From Planctomycetota bacterium (lineage in GTDB: Bacteria; Planctomycetota; UBA1135): DNA of 64,000 nucleotides. Location: contig JAAESM010000016.1 in NCBI GenBank assembly GCA_024229395.1, forward strand, positions 39,810 through 103,809, given 5' to 3'. Both the position numbers and the translations under genes were made by a program. Under the pieces are notes generated by a model that made no database searches, was not told the DNA's origin, and saw nothing but the letters and a program-made list of their open reading frames with translations. Every line of letters starts with the position of its first letter. Within the stretch, counting starts at the first letter, position 1. Below are positions 16,977-25,511 of the stretch, piece by piece.

Positions 16977-18422
16977 ATGGCTGAAAACAATTCCCGTCGA
17001 CGCAGTCGCCGACGCCGTCGCCGCAGAGATCACTCCCCACAGCACCAGCAGCAGCGCAGCGCAACGGTTGCGGTTTCGCAGTTGCCGAAAGCGCCTGAAG
17101 AGGCTTGGGACAAGAAGCAGGTCAAGACTTTCGCCACCAAGCGCAAGAAGAAGGAACTGCATCTCTCGACTTTCTTGACCCTGCCGTTGCCTGACTTGCA
17201 GGACTTGGCCGAGAAGGCAGGCATGGAAGATGCCCTTGGTCTGCAACGCGGTGCGATCTTGCGTCGCCTGATCGCGGGTGCGATGGAAAAGGCTGGAGTG
17301 TTCTTCACCAAGGGTTCGTTGGAGATCATGCCGGAAGGCCATGGTTTCTTGCGCCACACGGTCAACGACTACACCCCCAACCTCGATACCGACGCCCTGC
17401 TGCATAAGGAGCTGATCGACAAGCATCACCTGCAGTCTGGCCAAATCGTTTCCGGCGTATTGGCCCCACTCGGTGAAGGCGAGCAAGCCATCTTGGTCAT
17501 GCACGAAGTGCTTACGGTGTTCGGCGACGATCCCGAGAAGCAGTTCGCAATCGCACCATTCCATGACTTGGTGCCGCTTTATCCAGAGGAGCGCCTGCAT
17601 CTGGAGACGGATGCGGATTTAGTCGAGACTCGCATCGTTGACCTGGTATCGCCTGTTGGCAAAGGCCAACGTGGCTTGATCGTGGCGCCACCGCGTACCG
17701 GTAAGACGGTATTGCTGCAGATGATCGCCAACGCGATCTGCAAGAACCATCCTGATTGTCACTTGATGATCCTGCTGGTGGATGAGCGTCCGGAAGAAGT
17801 CACCGACTTCGAGCGCAGTGTGATCGGCGAGAACCGCGAGATTGCGGCCAGTACTTTCGATGAGCCGCCGGAGCGTCACGTGATCGTGGCCGAGCGTGTC
17901 ATCGAGCAAGCGAAATCGCGTGTTGAGCAAGGCCAAGATGTGGTCGTGCTGCTCGACTCGATCACGCGTTTGGCACGTGCTTACAACAACGTCGCGCCGT
18001 CGAACTCGAAGATCATGACTGGTGGTCTGGTCTCTGACGCCCTGCTGAAACCAAAACGTTTCTTTGGTGCTGCACGCAACATTGAAAACGGTGGTTCGTT
18101 GACCATCCTGGCTACTGCACTGATCGATACCAACTCGAAGATGGATGAAGTGATCTTCGAAGAGTTCAAGGGAACCGGCAACATGGAATTGGTGCTGGAT
18201 CGTCAACTCGCGGATCGTCGCGTATGGCCTGCAATCGAGATCAACCGTTCCGGCACGCGTAAGGAAGACTTGCTGTTCACCAAGGATGAACTGCAACGTG
18301 TTTACCTGCTACGCAAAGTGCTGAACGAGATGAACCCGGTCGAAGGCATGGAACTGCTGGTGCAACGCATGGAGCAGTCCAAGACCAACCTCGAGTTCCT
18401 ACTCAACCTGGCTGTCAGCTGA
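16977..18422 (+). CDS. rho: Transcription termination factor Rho
   Basis: Hexameric RNA-dependent ATPase/translocase that ends transcription. The N-terminal 20 residues are an arginine-rich extension (SRRRSRRRRRRRD), followed by a divergent N-terminal domain and the RNA-binding cold-shock-like domain with GHGFLRH. The ATPase core has Walker A APPRTGKT (Lys243), LLVDERPEEVTDFERSV and VVLLDSITRLARAYN. The segment after Walker B reads SKIMTGGLVSDAL where E. coli has GKVLTGGVDANAL, a change in the secondary RNA-binding Q loop. The R-loop segment EEFKGTGNMEL is conserved. 481 residues. It lies 8 nt upstream of the next glycosyltransferase gene. Confidence 0.97.
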   Translation: MAENNSRRRSRRRRRRRDHSPQHQQQRSATVAVSQLPKAPEEAWDKKQVKTFATKRKKKELHLSTFLTLPLPDLQDLAEKAGMEDALGLQRGAILRRLIAGAMEKAGVFFTKGSLEIMPEGHGFLRHTVNDYTPNLDTDALLHKELIDKHHLQSGQIVSGVLAPLGEGEQAILVMHEVLTVFGDDPEKQFAIAPFHDLVPLYPEERLHLETDADLVETRIVDLVSPVGKGQRGLIVAPPRTGKTVLLQMIANAICKNHPDCHLMILLVDERPEEVTDFERSVIGENREIAASTFDEPPERHVIVAERVIEQAKSRVEQGQDVVVLLDSITRLARAYNNVAPSNSKIMTGGLVSDALLKPKRFFGAARNIENGGSLTILATALIDTNSKMDEVIFEEFKGTGNMELVLDRQLADRRVWPAIEINRSGTRKEDLLFTKDELQRVYLLRKVLNEMNPVEGMELLVQRMEQSKTNLEFLLNLAVS

Positions 18423-18430
18423 GCAAGATC

Positions 18431-19675
18431 ATGACCAACGCCAAACGCCGACTGTTGTTCGTTCTGCCTTGTGCTGTGGATGACAATCGCGGCAACGCAA
18501 CCAGTGCGATTCGCATTGCCGAAAGTCTTTCCCGACGTGGCTATGAGATCGAGACGGTCGTCGCCGACAGTGCTTCCGCGGCATGGCCGGAGTTCGACCT
18601 TGTGCTCGGTTTCCACGCTGTTGATTCCGGTCCGGTAACGCAAGCGATCGCGAAGCAACGTGAGAAGCCGTATGTGATTGCCTTCACAGGCACTGACCTC
18701 AACGGCAAGCCATCCGCCGGTGCAGAATCTGCGGTTGCCGGTGCATCGGCATGTGTTGCTTTGTGCAACTCGGCCGCCCGACGTGCGCGCGACATCTTCA
18801 ACGAGATGCCCGGTGGCGTGGAAGTCATTTTCCAGGCTGTTGCACCATTGCCATACAAGCCAGGCTTGTCACTGCCGAGCTTCGCACCGGAACTGCAACC
18901 CTTCCAGAAGTTGGTTCTGGTCCCGGCTGGCGTGCGCGACATCAAGGATCCACTGCGCGCGGTGAAGGCGCTGACTCCGCTTGCTGCCTTGCGCCCAGAG
19001 CTGAGCCTTTGGTTCGTAGGGCCCGAACTGGAACCAGCTTGCGGTGCTCAACTGCGCGAAGCGATTGCTGACCTCAGCTGGGCAACTTGGATCGGCGAGG
19101 TTCCACGCAATGAGCTGTTACCACTGATGCGACGCGCCGACGTGGTCTTGAGCACCTCCCGTTCGGAGGGTGCTGCGCCGAACAGTCTGCTAGAAGCCAC
19201 CCTTGCCGGCACGCCGGTGTTAGCCAGTGATATTCCAGCGCATAAGGAATTCCCTGGCAGTGCTTTCTGCTTCCGCGATGATCGCTTGCTGCGTCGGCAG
19301 TTGGAAGTGATCCTCGATGACTCGGAGTTGGCCGCGCGCGAAGTCCGTAAGTTGCAGGAGACCGTGCGGCATAAGCATGGCTTGGTCAGCGAGCAGGTCG
19401 CATGGGATCGTCTGCTTGGCGCACTGTTGGATCCGGATCGCCAACGCGGGGAGCCGAAACCGCAGAAGTTGCGCAAGTCGGAATTGCCAAAGTGGAAGCG
19501 TACCGGCCCAGCGGCATCGCCTGCCAAGCCGAAAGTATTGCCAAACGATAAGCCTGAGTCCAAGCCTGCGGCGAAGTCCAATGTCGGACCCGAGCCGGAC
19601 AATGAGCCTTACACGCCAACCCCACCGAAACCGGGCAAGGGCGAGAGCCCTTGGGGTAAAGGCAAGAAGTCGTAG
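18431..19675 (+). CDS. Glycosyltransferase, family 4-like
   Basis: A GT-B fold retaining glycosyltransferase by its C-terminal half: VPAGVRDIKDPLRAVKAL, WIGEVPRNELLPLMRRADVVLSTSRSEGAAPNSLLEATLAGTPVLAS, which carries the E-x7-E-type nucleotide-sugar site. The N-terminal half (RRLLFVLPCAVDDNRGNATSAIRIAESLSRRGYEIETVV) is the acceptor domain. Residues about 335-414 are a Lys/Pro-rich disordered tail (PKLRKSELPKWKR and on), which is unusual for the family. It starts 8 nt after rho. Donor and acceptor sugars are unknown. Confidence 0.8.
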   Translation: MTNAKRRLLFVLPCAVDDNRGNATSAIRIAESLSRRGYEIETVVADSASAAWPEFDLVLGFHAVDSGPVTQAIAKQREKPYVIAFTGTDLNGKPSAGAESAVAGASACVALCNSAARRARDIFNEMPGGVEVIFQAVAPLPYKPGLSLPSFAPELQPFQKLVLVPAGVRDIKDPLRAVKALTPLAALRPELSLWFVGPELEPACGAQLREAIADLSWATWIGEVPRNELLPLMRRADVVLSTSRSEGAAPNSLLEATLAGTPVLASDIPAHKEFPGSAFCFRDDRLLRRQLEVILDDSELAAREVRKLQETVRHKHGLVSEQVAWDRLLGALLDPDRQRGEPKPQKLRKSELPKWKRTGPAASPAKPKVLPNDKPESKPAAKSNVGPEPDNEPYTPTPPKPGKGESPWGKGKKS

Positions 19676-19713
19676 CTGACTTGAGGTCCTCGGCGCGCGC
19701 CGCTCGAGGTCAA

Positions 19714-19754
19714 AACAAACAGGGAGGCCTTGAGCGAATCAGGGCCTCCCTGTT
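19714..19754 (-). terminator. Terminator of trxB (may act both ways)
   Basis: AACAGGGAGGCC (19718-19729) pairs with GGCCTCCCTGTT (19743-19754). On the minus strand it is followed by TGTTTTGACC. It lies between the convergent glycosyltransferase gene and trxB. Confidence 0.75.
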
Positions 19755-19771
19755 GCGTTGTCTGACTTTGA

Positions 19772-20707
19772 TCAGGCTAGACCCTTCTCATCAAGGTAAT
19801 GCTGGGTTTCCAACGCAGCGGCACAACCCATACCTGCAGCGGTGATGGCCTGACGGTAAAGCGGATCGTGGACATCGCCAGCGGCGAAGACACCTTCCAC
19901 GCTGGTGCGCGTACCACCCTTCAGCTTCAAGTAGCCGACCTCATCGCGATCGAACTCTTCGCCGAGGAACTCCGTGTTCGGCTGGTGACCGATCGCCACG
20001 AACATGCCTTCACAAGTGAAGTCTTGCACGCTGCCGTCTTGCGTGTTCTCGAGCTGGACGCCAGTGACCTTTTTGTTTTCATCGTGATAGATGTCGACCA
20101 CCTTCTCCCACAACATCCACTCGATCTTTGGATGGGCGCGGGCGCGCTCCAACATGACCTTGGATGCACGGAACACATCGCGGCGGTGAATCACCGTGAC
20201 CTTGGAGCAGAAGCGGGTGAGAAACAAAGCCTCTTCCATGGCGGTGTCACCAGCACCTACGATGACGACTTCCTTATCTTTGAAGAAAGCACCATCACAA
20301 GTAGCACAAGCGGAAACACCAAAGCCCATCAACTCCTTTTCCTTGTCAAGACCAAGCAACTTGGCGCGGGCTCCAGTGGCGATAATCACCGAGTGGGCCT
20401 CGGTCTTGCCACCCATGAAATCCTCGAGTACGAATGGACGCGAGGAAGTATCGATCGCCTTGATGTCCTTGAACTCGACGAACTCAGTGCCGAACTTCTC
20501 GGCCTGGGCGCGGAAGGCGGCCATCATGTCGGGGCCGGTGATTCCATCCGGAAAGCCCGGGTAGTTCTCGACATCATTGGTGGTGGTCAGCTGACCGCCA
20601 GGCTGCATCCCCTCAAACATGAGCGGCTCAAGGCCGGCGCGCGAGTTGTAGATGGCCGCGGTATATCCCGCTGGGCCCGAACCGATGATGACGACGTTGT
20701 GTACCAT
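19772..20707 (-). CDS. trxB: Thioredoxin reductase
   Basis: NADPH-dependent flavoprotein that reduces thioredoxin. FAD-binding GSGPAGYTAAIYNSRAGL lies at the N-terminus; the redox pair is Cys134/Cys137 in SACATCDGAFFKDKEV; the NADPH motif VVIVGAGDTAMEEALFL follows; FAAGDVHDPLYRQAITAAGMGCAAAL closes the FAD site. 311 residues, normal size. It is divergent from the ArfB-like gene with only 38 nt between starts; TACAAT on the minus strand at 20724-20719 is a -10 candidate 11 nt before the ATG. Confidence 0.97.
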   Translation of the reverse strand: MVHNVVIIGSGPAGYTAAIYNSRAGLEPLMFEGMQPGGQLTTTNDVENYPGFPDGITGPDMMAAFRAQAEKFGTEFVEFKDIKAIDTSSRPFVLEDFMGGKTEAHSVIIATGARAKLLGLDKEKELMGFGVSACATCDGAFFKDKEVVIVGAGDTAMEEALFLTRFCSKVTVIHRRDVFRASKVMLERARAHPKIEWMLWEKVVDIYHDENKKVTGVQLENTQDGSVQDFTCEGMFVAIGHQPNTEFLGEEFDRDEVGYLKLKGGTRTSVEGVFAAGDVHDPLYRQAITAAGMGCAAALETQHYLDEKGLA

Positions 20708-20745
20708 GATGAGCGGTTATTGTAAGCCCGCATTTGCCCAACTCC

Positions 20746-21096
20746 ATGTCTGATTTCCGCCCCTTTCCCACCGACCGCGACACCCTCGAAAAAGAGGTCG
20801 AGATGAGCTTCTACCGCGCTGGCGGGCCGGGTGGTCAGCATCGCAACAAGACCGAGACCGCAGTCCGGTTAGTACATCGTCGCAGCGGGATTACGGTGAC
20901 GGCGTCGGAGCGGCGCAGTCAGTCGCAGAATCGTGAGTTGGCTTGGGAGCGGTTGATCGCGGCTTTGAAGAAGAAGAACTATCGACCGAAGAAACGCAAG
21001 GCGACGAAGCCGTCGAAGGGGGCAATTCGGAAACGGCTGGAGTCAAAGAAGCGTCGGTCTGATGTCAAGAAGCAGCGTCGTTCGGTGGATGACTAA
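20746..21096 (+). CDS. arfB: Peptide chain release factor-like ribosome rescue protein (ArfB type)
   Basis: Small GGQ-domain protein that hydrolyses peptidyl-tRNA on stalled ribosomes. The catalytic loop AGGPGGQHRNKTETAVRLVHRRSGI is present, no codon-recognition domain exists, and the C-terminus is a basic tail (RKATKPSKGAIRKRLESKKRRSDVKKQRR) of the kind that ArfB inserts in the mRNA channel. 116 residues from the ATG at 20746; the frame extends to a TTG at 20734, which is less likely. The name rests on motif and tail; related unnamed release-factor-like proteins also exist. Confidence 0.85.
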   Translation: MSDFRPFPTDRDTLEKEVEMSFYRAGGPGGQHRNKTETAVRLVHRRSGITVTASERRSQSQNRELAWERLIAALKKKNYRPKKRKATKPSKGAIRKRLESKKRRSDVKKQRRSVDD

Positions 21097-21249
21097 GGTT
21101 GGTGCTGGCTTGTTGTTGGTGTTTTGTTTTCTGTGATTGGTTGATGGGTCGACCCGGGAGCTGGCCGGGAACGCAGGCCTGCGCTCGGGCTCGGGCGGCA
21201 GCGCAACCCCCAACCCAGCTCTGGGGCCCAACTACACAAACACAAACGA

Positions 21250-23055
21250 CTACAAATAGGTCAGCAACGCAACCGCAACCACTGCAACCACCAAACTCAA
21301 CCCGGCACCGACACGCGCGAAGTCCTTCGTGCGATAACCACCCGGTGTTGCAACCATAAGATTGCATTGGTGCGCGAACGGAACAATAAACGCGCAACTA
21401 CAACCAAAGGCCACGGCCAACAGCGTATTCGACACACCAAGGCCAAGGTTCTGCGCTGTCATGATGGCCACCGGCGAGATGATCACTGCAGCGGCAGCAT
21501 TCGAAGAAGTAATGCTGACGACCGCAGAGATCAAGTAAAGGCCACCAAGCACCCCGGGCACACCAAGTACGTCGTGAATGCCGCCGAAGGCATTGGCAAC
21601 CAGATTGGCCACGCCGTGGCGCTCCAGCGCCAACCCCAACGGGATGGTGCCAACGATCATCGCCAACACGCGCCATTCCATGAAGCGGCCTGCGCGATCT
21701 GCAGGCACAGCACCGGTGATGATCATTAACACCGCGCCGAGCAGTGCGCTCATCGCCAAAGGCACGTCGAAAGCGAGCGGCGGCACCAAGGCAACCGCCA
21801 AGCACAACAACGCAAAGGGTGCCTTGCTGAAATCACGGGTCTCGGATGGCCGCGACAACATCAATAGATCGCTGTTGCGTTCGACATCATGAACCTTATT
21901 GAGCGGACCAGCGAGCAACATGGCGTCGCCAGGCTGCATCGGAAGATCGGCAAGTTCATGGGTGACGGGTTTGCCATCGCGCCACAAGGAGATCACCGAA
22001 ACACCGAAAGTGCCGCGGAAATCCAACTCGCGCAGTGATTTGCCGACCATGTCCGAACGGCTGGAGATAGACACCTCGGCTAGGGCGAAACCATGATCGA
22101 GGAACTTCTCGACCGAATGCTCACCGGCCAAGCCGATGCGTGAATGACTCTCCTCGGCCAAACGCCATGCTTCCACTTCAGGGCCTTCCATGTAGAGCTC
22201 GTCGCCGCGTTTGAACACGTAATCTGGCGACGGCATCGACCACTTATCGCCAAAGTTGCCGCGACGCGTGACCGCCAGTACCGCCAATTTGTAATCGCGG
22301 CCCAAGCCTGAGTCCGACAGCGTCTTGCCGATCAGGTCCGAAGCGCGGCCGATGCGCAGACGCACGATGTTGCTGACCAGACCGTAATCCGTGACCAGCT
22401 GTTCCGGCAGCACAGAGCCCGGGCCCAAGCGCCGTTCGCTATGGGTGGGCACCAACTTCCGCCCCACCGTAAGCAGATAAAGAATACCGACCACACAGAT
22501 CGGAATACCGACCATCGCGAACTCGAACATGTTCAAGCCGGTGCCGGTGGTGCGCATCAGATAATCGCTGACCAACAGGTTCGATGAGGTGCCGATCAAG
22601 GTCAGGTTGCCGCCAAGGATGGCTGCATAACCTAGTGGCATCAGCAGGCGCGAAGCCGGAATGCCTGCACGTCGGGCGAGAGAGATCACGACCGGCAACA
22701 ACACGGCAACGGTCGCGGCATTACTCATGAATGCACTCAAGATCGCCACGGCACTACAGACCAAGGCGAGGATGCGGCTTTCGGAGCTGCCGCCAGCGCG
22801 TTGCACGCCACGCGCCATCCATGCCGCCACGCCACTCTCCTCGATACCGGCACTCAAAACGAACACCGCACCGATGGCGATCACCGCGTGGTTGCCGAAA
22901 CCCGACAAGACGTCGGGAACGTTCGGCAAGGCTCCGGTCAGATACAACGAGATCGGGATGCACATGGCCACGATCTCAAGGCGCACGATGCGCGTGATGA
23001 ACAACACCGCAGCGATGGCCATGATGGCCAAGGTAACCCAAGCATGTGGAGTCAT
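21250..23055 (-). CDS. SLC13/DASS family permease with two RCK_C domains
   Basis: A 601-residue inner-membrane transporter of the divalent anion:sodium symporter/arsenite permease superfamily. Membrane segments occupy about 1-185 (with SAFMSNAATVAVLLPVVISLARR and GGNLTLIGTSSNLLVSDYLM, where T-S-S-N is the family motif) and about 415-601 (SSNAAAAVIISPVAIMTAQNLG). Between them two TrkA-C/RCK_C domains (about 215-300 and 305-390) probably sense a ligand. The substrate may be sulfate or dicarboxylate; it cannot be read from sequence. It overlaps the MOSC gene by 4 nt, which places it second in that operon. Confidence 0.88.
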   Translation of the reverse strand: MTPHAWVTLAIMAIAAVLFITRIVRLEIVAMCIPISLYLTGALPNVPDVLSGFGNHAVIAIGAVFVLSAGIEESGVAAWMARGVQRAGGSSESRILALVCSAVAILSAFMSNAATVAVLLPVVISLARRAGIPASRLLMPLGYAAILGGNLTLIGTSSNLLVSDYLMRTTGTGLNMFEFAMVGIPICVVGILYLLTVGRKLVPTHSERRLGPGSVLPEQLVTDYGLVSNIVRLRIGRASDLIGKTLSDSGLGRDYKLAVLAVTRRGNFGDKWSMPSPDYVFKRGDELYMEGPEVEAWRLAEESHSRIGLAGEHSVEKFLDHGFALAEVSISSRSDMVGKSLRELDFRGTFGVSVISLWRDGKPVTHELADLPMQPGDAMLLAGPLNKVHDVERNSDLLMLSRPSETRDFSKAPFALLCLAVALVPPLAFDVPLAMSALLGAVLMIITGAVPADRAGRFMEWRVLAMIVGTIPLGLALERHGVANLVANAFGGIHDVLGVPGVLGGLYLISAVVSITSSNAAAAVIISPVAIMTAQNLGLGVSNTLLAVAFGCSCAFIVPFAHQCNLMVATPGGYRTKDFARVGAGLSLVVAVVAVALLTYL

Positions 23056-23624
23056 GGAGTGGAACGGTTTTGCTGAGACTTCCAGTCCTCAGCCACAGAT
23101 AACGCTTTTGCCGAGCGATCAAGCAACTCAAAAAGGTCGCCGGCCTGCACCTGGCCAGGCTCCAAAACACGCAGGTACCAACCGGTCAAAGCACGACGTC
23201 CCATCTGCGCAGCCAGTTGCGGTTCGCCCCAAACCTTGTTCAATGTCGAGCAAGGTTGGCGCGGCTTGGTGATCTCCACCACTGCCGTACCGATGCGGTA
23301 ACGATCACCAAGGTAAGCACTCTCTTCGGTCTGACCAGCGACGGTGAAGTTTTCACCGAAACTACCGTAAGGGAAGTGGTCCTCATTCAAGCCCAGGTGC
23401 TCGCGCCACCATTGGTAATGCTCTTGCGGATAGACACAAACAGCCTGATCGATCAAGCCGTGATGGACCAGATCCGCGCAGCCGTCGCCCGCCAAGGCAC
23501 GCGGCCCGAGAGCAATACGCTCCGTCACCGGCTGCTTGGCCAATGCGGTACGCAGCGGACCGTTTGGGGTCTGTACCTGACAAGGAATCGCGACCTGCAG
23601 GGACAGGAGGCTAGGAACCAACAT
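23052..23624 (-). CDS. MOSC domain protein (YiiM-like)
   Basis: MOSC-domain protein of 190 residues, related to molybdenum-cofactor sulfurase C-terminal domains and to YiiM/YuaD proteins that handle Mo-cofactor or reduce N-hydroxylated compounds. Key segments are GDGCADLVHHGLIDQAVCVYP, FPYGSFGENFTVAG, and RQPCSTLNKVWG with the conserved cysteine. The ATG at 23624 is chosen; a TTG ten codons upstream would overlap the divergent SDR. Its stop overlaps the permease start (ATGA). No molybdenum genes other than cinA's MoaB-like domain are nearby. Confidence 0.85.
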   Translation of the reverse strand: MLVPSLLSLQVAIPCQVQTPNGPLRTALAKQPVTERIALGPRALAGDGCADLVHHGLIDQAVCVYPQEHYQWWREHLGLNEDHFPYGSFGENFTVAGQTEESAYLGDRYRIGTAVVEITKPRQPCSTLNKVWGEPQLAAQMGRRALTGWYLRVLEPGQVQAGDLFELLDRSAKALSVAEDWKSQQNRSTP

Positions 23625-23647
23625 GCCCAAGACTATAGGATTGTCGC
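23625..23647. promoter_or_regulatory. Compact divergent promoter (MOSC / SDR)
   Basis: Only 23 nt separate the two ATGs. The palindromic core ACTATAGGAT offers TATAGG on the plus strand (23634-23639), 8 nt before the ATG at 23648, and TATAGT on the minus strand (23637-23632), 7 nt before the ATG at 23624. This spacing predicts transcription starting at the start codons (leaderless). Confidence 0.5.
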
Positions 23648-24514
23648 ATGACAAATACCCGCTCCGTGTTGGTCACTGGTGCTTCCACCGGCATTGGCCG
23701 CGCCATAGCGACCGATCTGGCCACAGTTGGGATGCAAGTTTTTGGCACCGTGCGCCGCAAGGAAGACGCCAAAGCGTTGACCAGCGCCACTCCAGAAGGT
23801 GCTGAGCCGATCATCGCTCTGATGATGGATGTTCAAGACACCACATCGGTGCGGGCGGCGGCGGCCAAGGTGGAAGAGCACCTCGGCGAGGGTGGTTTGT
23901 GGGGCCTGGTCAATAACGCTGGCATTTCGGTGGCCAGTCCCCTGGAGTATGTGTCAGAAGAGGCCTTTCAATTGCAAATGGATGTCAACCTGACCGGTGT
24001 TTTACGTTGCGTGCAGGCTTTCATGCCACTGCTCAAGCGCTGCAGCGGGCGCATCGTGAATATCTCATCGATGAGCGGCCGCGTGGCCTTCCCCATGGTC
24101 GGCGCCTACTGCACCAGCAAGCACGCGCTCGAGGGACTCAGTGATGCACTGCGCCTGGAGCTTGGCGTGCATGGCATGGAGGTCTCGATCATCCAACCAG
24201 GCAGCATTGCCACACCGATTTGGGATCGCTCGCGAGCCCGCGCGGCCGACTTGATGAAGCGGCTACCCGAACATGGCATTGCCGAGTATCGGCAGATGAT
24301 CGACCAAGCCTTGGAGACCACCGAATCCAATGGCGAGGATGGCGCCGATCCGCAACTAGTCGCCGACGTCGTCCGTCATGCGCTCACTGCTGCTCGCCCG
24401 CGCACGCGTTATCAAGTCGGCAAGGATGCCAAGATCCTGTTGTTCCTGCGACGTTGGTTGTTGAGTGATCGTCGCCTCGACAAGCTCATCCGCCGAAACC
24501 TGGGATTGAACTGA
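23648..24514 (+). CDS. Short-chain dehydrogenase/reductase
   Basis: Classical SDR of 288 residues: cofactor motif TGASTGIGRAIATD, NNAG in GLVNNAGISV, and the catalytic Ser-Tyr-Lys within VNISSMSGRVAFPMVGAYCTSKHALEG. The arginine in TVRRKED after strand 2 suggests NADP(H). The C-terminus (RYQVGKDAKILLFLRRWLLSDRRLDKLI) resembles retinol/steroid-type SDRs that associate with membranes. Substrate unknown. No Shine-Dalgarno precedes the ATG; see the divergent promoter entry. Confidence 0.88.
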   Translation: MTNTRSVLVTGASTGIGRAIATDLATVGMQVFGTVRRKEDAKALTSATPEGAEPIIALMMDVQDTTSVRAAAAKVEEHLGEGGLWGLVNNAGISVASPLEYVSEEAFQLQMDVNLTGVLRCVQAFMPLLKRCSGRIVNISSMSGRVAFPMVGAYCTSKHALEGLSDALRLELGVHGMEVSIIQPGSIATPIWDRSRARAADLMKRLPEHGIAEYRQMIDQALETTESNGEDGADPQLVADVVRHALTAARPRTRYQVGKDAKILLFLRRWLLSDRRLDKLIRRNLGLN

Positions 24515-24615
24515 GCAAGCCGCGATTCGTCCAGCGAGCAAGGCCGTGCATGGAAACGCTGGATTCTCCAATCCGCTATTGCGCGGCGTCAACGACCACC
24601 GTAACCTGCTTCGCC

Positions 24616-25446
24616 ATGGCTCGAAAACGCAAGAAGAAGAAAGCATCGCGCTTCACTGCAGCAACTGCGGACCGCTTTGAGCTGTATGAAGGATCGGTCT
24701 ACGATCCGGAGGCCGACCATGATTTCCTGGTCAAGACTTTCCAGAAACGGCGCAAGCGTCGGCCGCTGACCTTACGCGAAGACTTTGCCGGTACTTCCCT
24801 GCTGTCCTCGTTGTGGATTCAGAATCACGGCAAGACCAAGGCGTGGGCAGTGGACTTGGATTCGGCACCGTTGGCCTATGGCAAGACCAAGCACATTGAG
24901 CCCTTGGGCGACAACGCTGAGCGCGTGGTCCAGCTGGAGGAGAATGTGCTTTCAGTGGAGACTCCGAAGGTCGATGTACTGACCGCCTTCAACTTCTCCT
25001 ACTGGATCTTTGAGCAGCGCGCAGTGATGCTCGACTATTTCCGCAAGGTGCTGGGCTCCTTGGAAGACGATGGCATGTTCGTGGTTGACCTGATGGGCGG
25101 CCCCGGCGTGCAACAGCCGTGCGAGGAGCCGCGCGAAGAAGATGGCGGCTTCACCTATGTGTGGGAGCAAGAGGTGATGGATGCCATCACCCACCACATC
25201 GATTGCCATATCCACTTCGAGTTCGAGGATGGCACGCGGATGGACAAGGCCTTCACCTACAACTGGCGCGTGTGGTCGATGGCCGAGTTACGCGACATCA
25301 TGCTGGATGCCGGTTTCGCCAAGGTCGATGCCTACTGGGAAGGCACCGACAAGCACGGCGAAGGCGACGGCGTATTCAAGAAAGCCTCCAACGCCGATAA
25401 CGAAGACACCTGGATCGCATACCTGGTGGCCTGGAAGAAGGAATAG
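24616..25446 (+). CDS. Class I SAM-dependent methyltransferase
   Basis: A 276-residue methyltransferase. After a very basic N-terminus (MARKRKKKKASRF) comes TADRFELYEGSVYDPEADHDFLVKTF, then a variant SAM motif I in REDFAGTSLLSS, the acidic strand-2 end AWAVDLDSAPLAYG, and FNFSYWIFEQRAVMLDYFRKVLGSLEDDGMFVVDLMGGPG. This matches a family of uncharacterised methyltransferases. The ATG at 24616 is chosen because residues before it are not methyltransferase-like. The lysine-rich start suggests binding to nucleic acid or ribosomes, which is an inference. Confidence 0.8.
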   Translation: MARKRKKKKASRFTAATADRFELYEGSVYDPEADHDFLVKTFQKRRKRRPLTLREDFAGTSLLSSLWIQNHGKTKAWAVDLDSAPLAYGKTKHIEPLGDNAERVVQLEENVLSVETPKVDVLTAFNFSYWIFEQRAVMLDYFRKVLGSLEDDGMFVVDLMGGPGVQQPCEEPREEDGGFTYVWEQEVMDAITHHIDCHIHFEFEDGTRMDKAFTYNWRVWSMAELRDIMLDAGFAKVDAYWEGTDKHGEGDGVFKKASNADNEDTWIAYLVAWKKE

Positions 25447-25452
25447 ACCTCC

Positions 25453-25486
25453 CCAAGGAAGCCACCTTGGTTCCATCCAAGGAAGC
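25453..25486. repeat. Short alternating hairpin repeat
   Basis: CCAAGGAAGC occurs at 25453-25462 and 25477-25486, with CCTTGG at 25465-25470 between them. CCTTGG can pair with either flanking CCAAGG, giving two mutually exclusive hairpins between the convergent methyltransferase and dehydrogenase genes. It may be a weak terminator. Confidence 0.4.
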
Positions 25487-25511
25487 TCCCAGGGGTAGGA
25501 TCAATCGCGGG

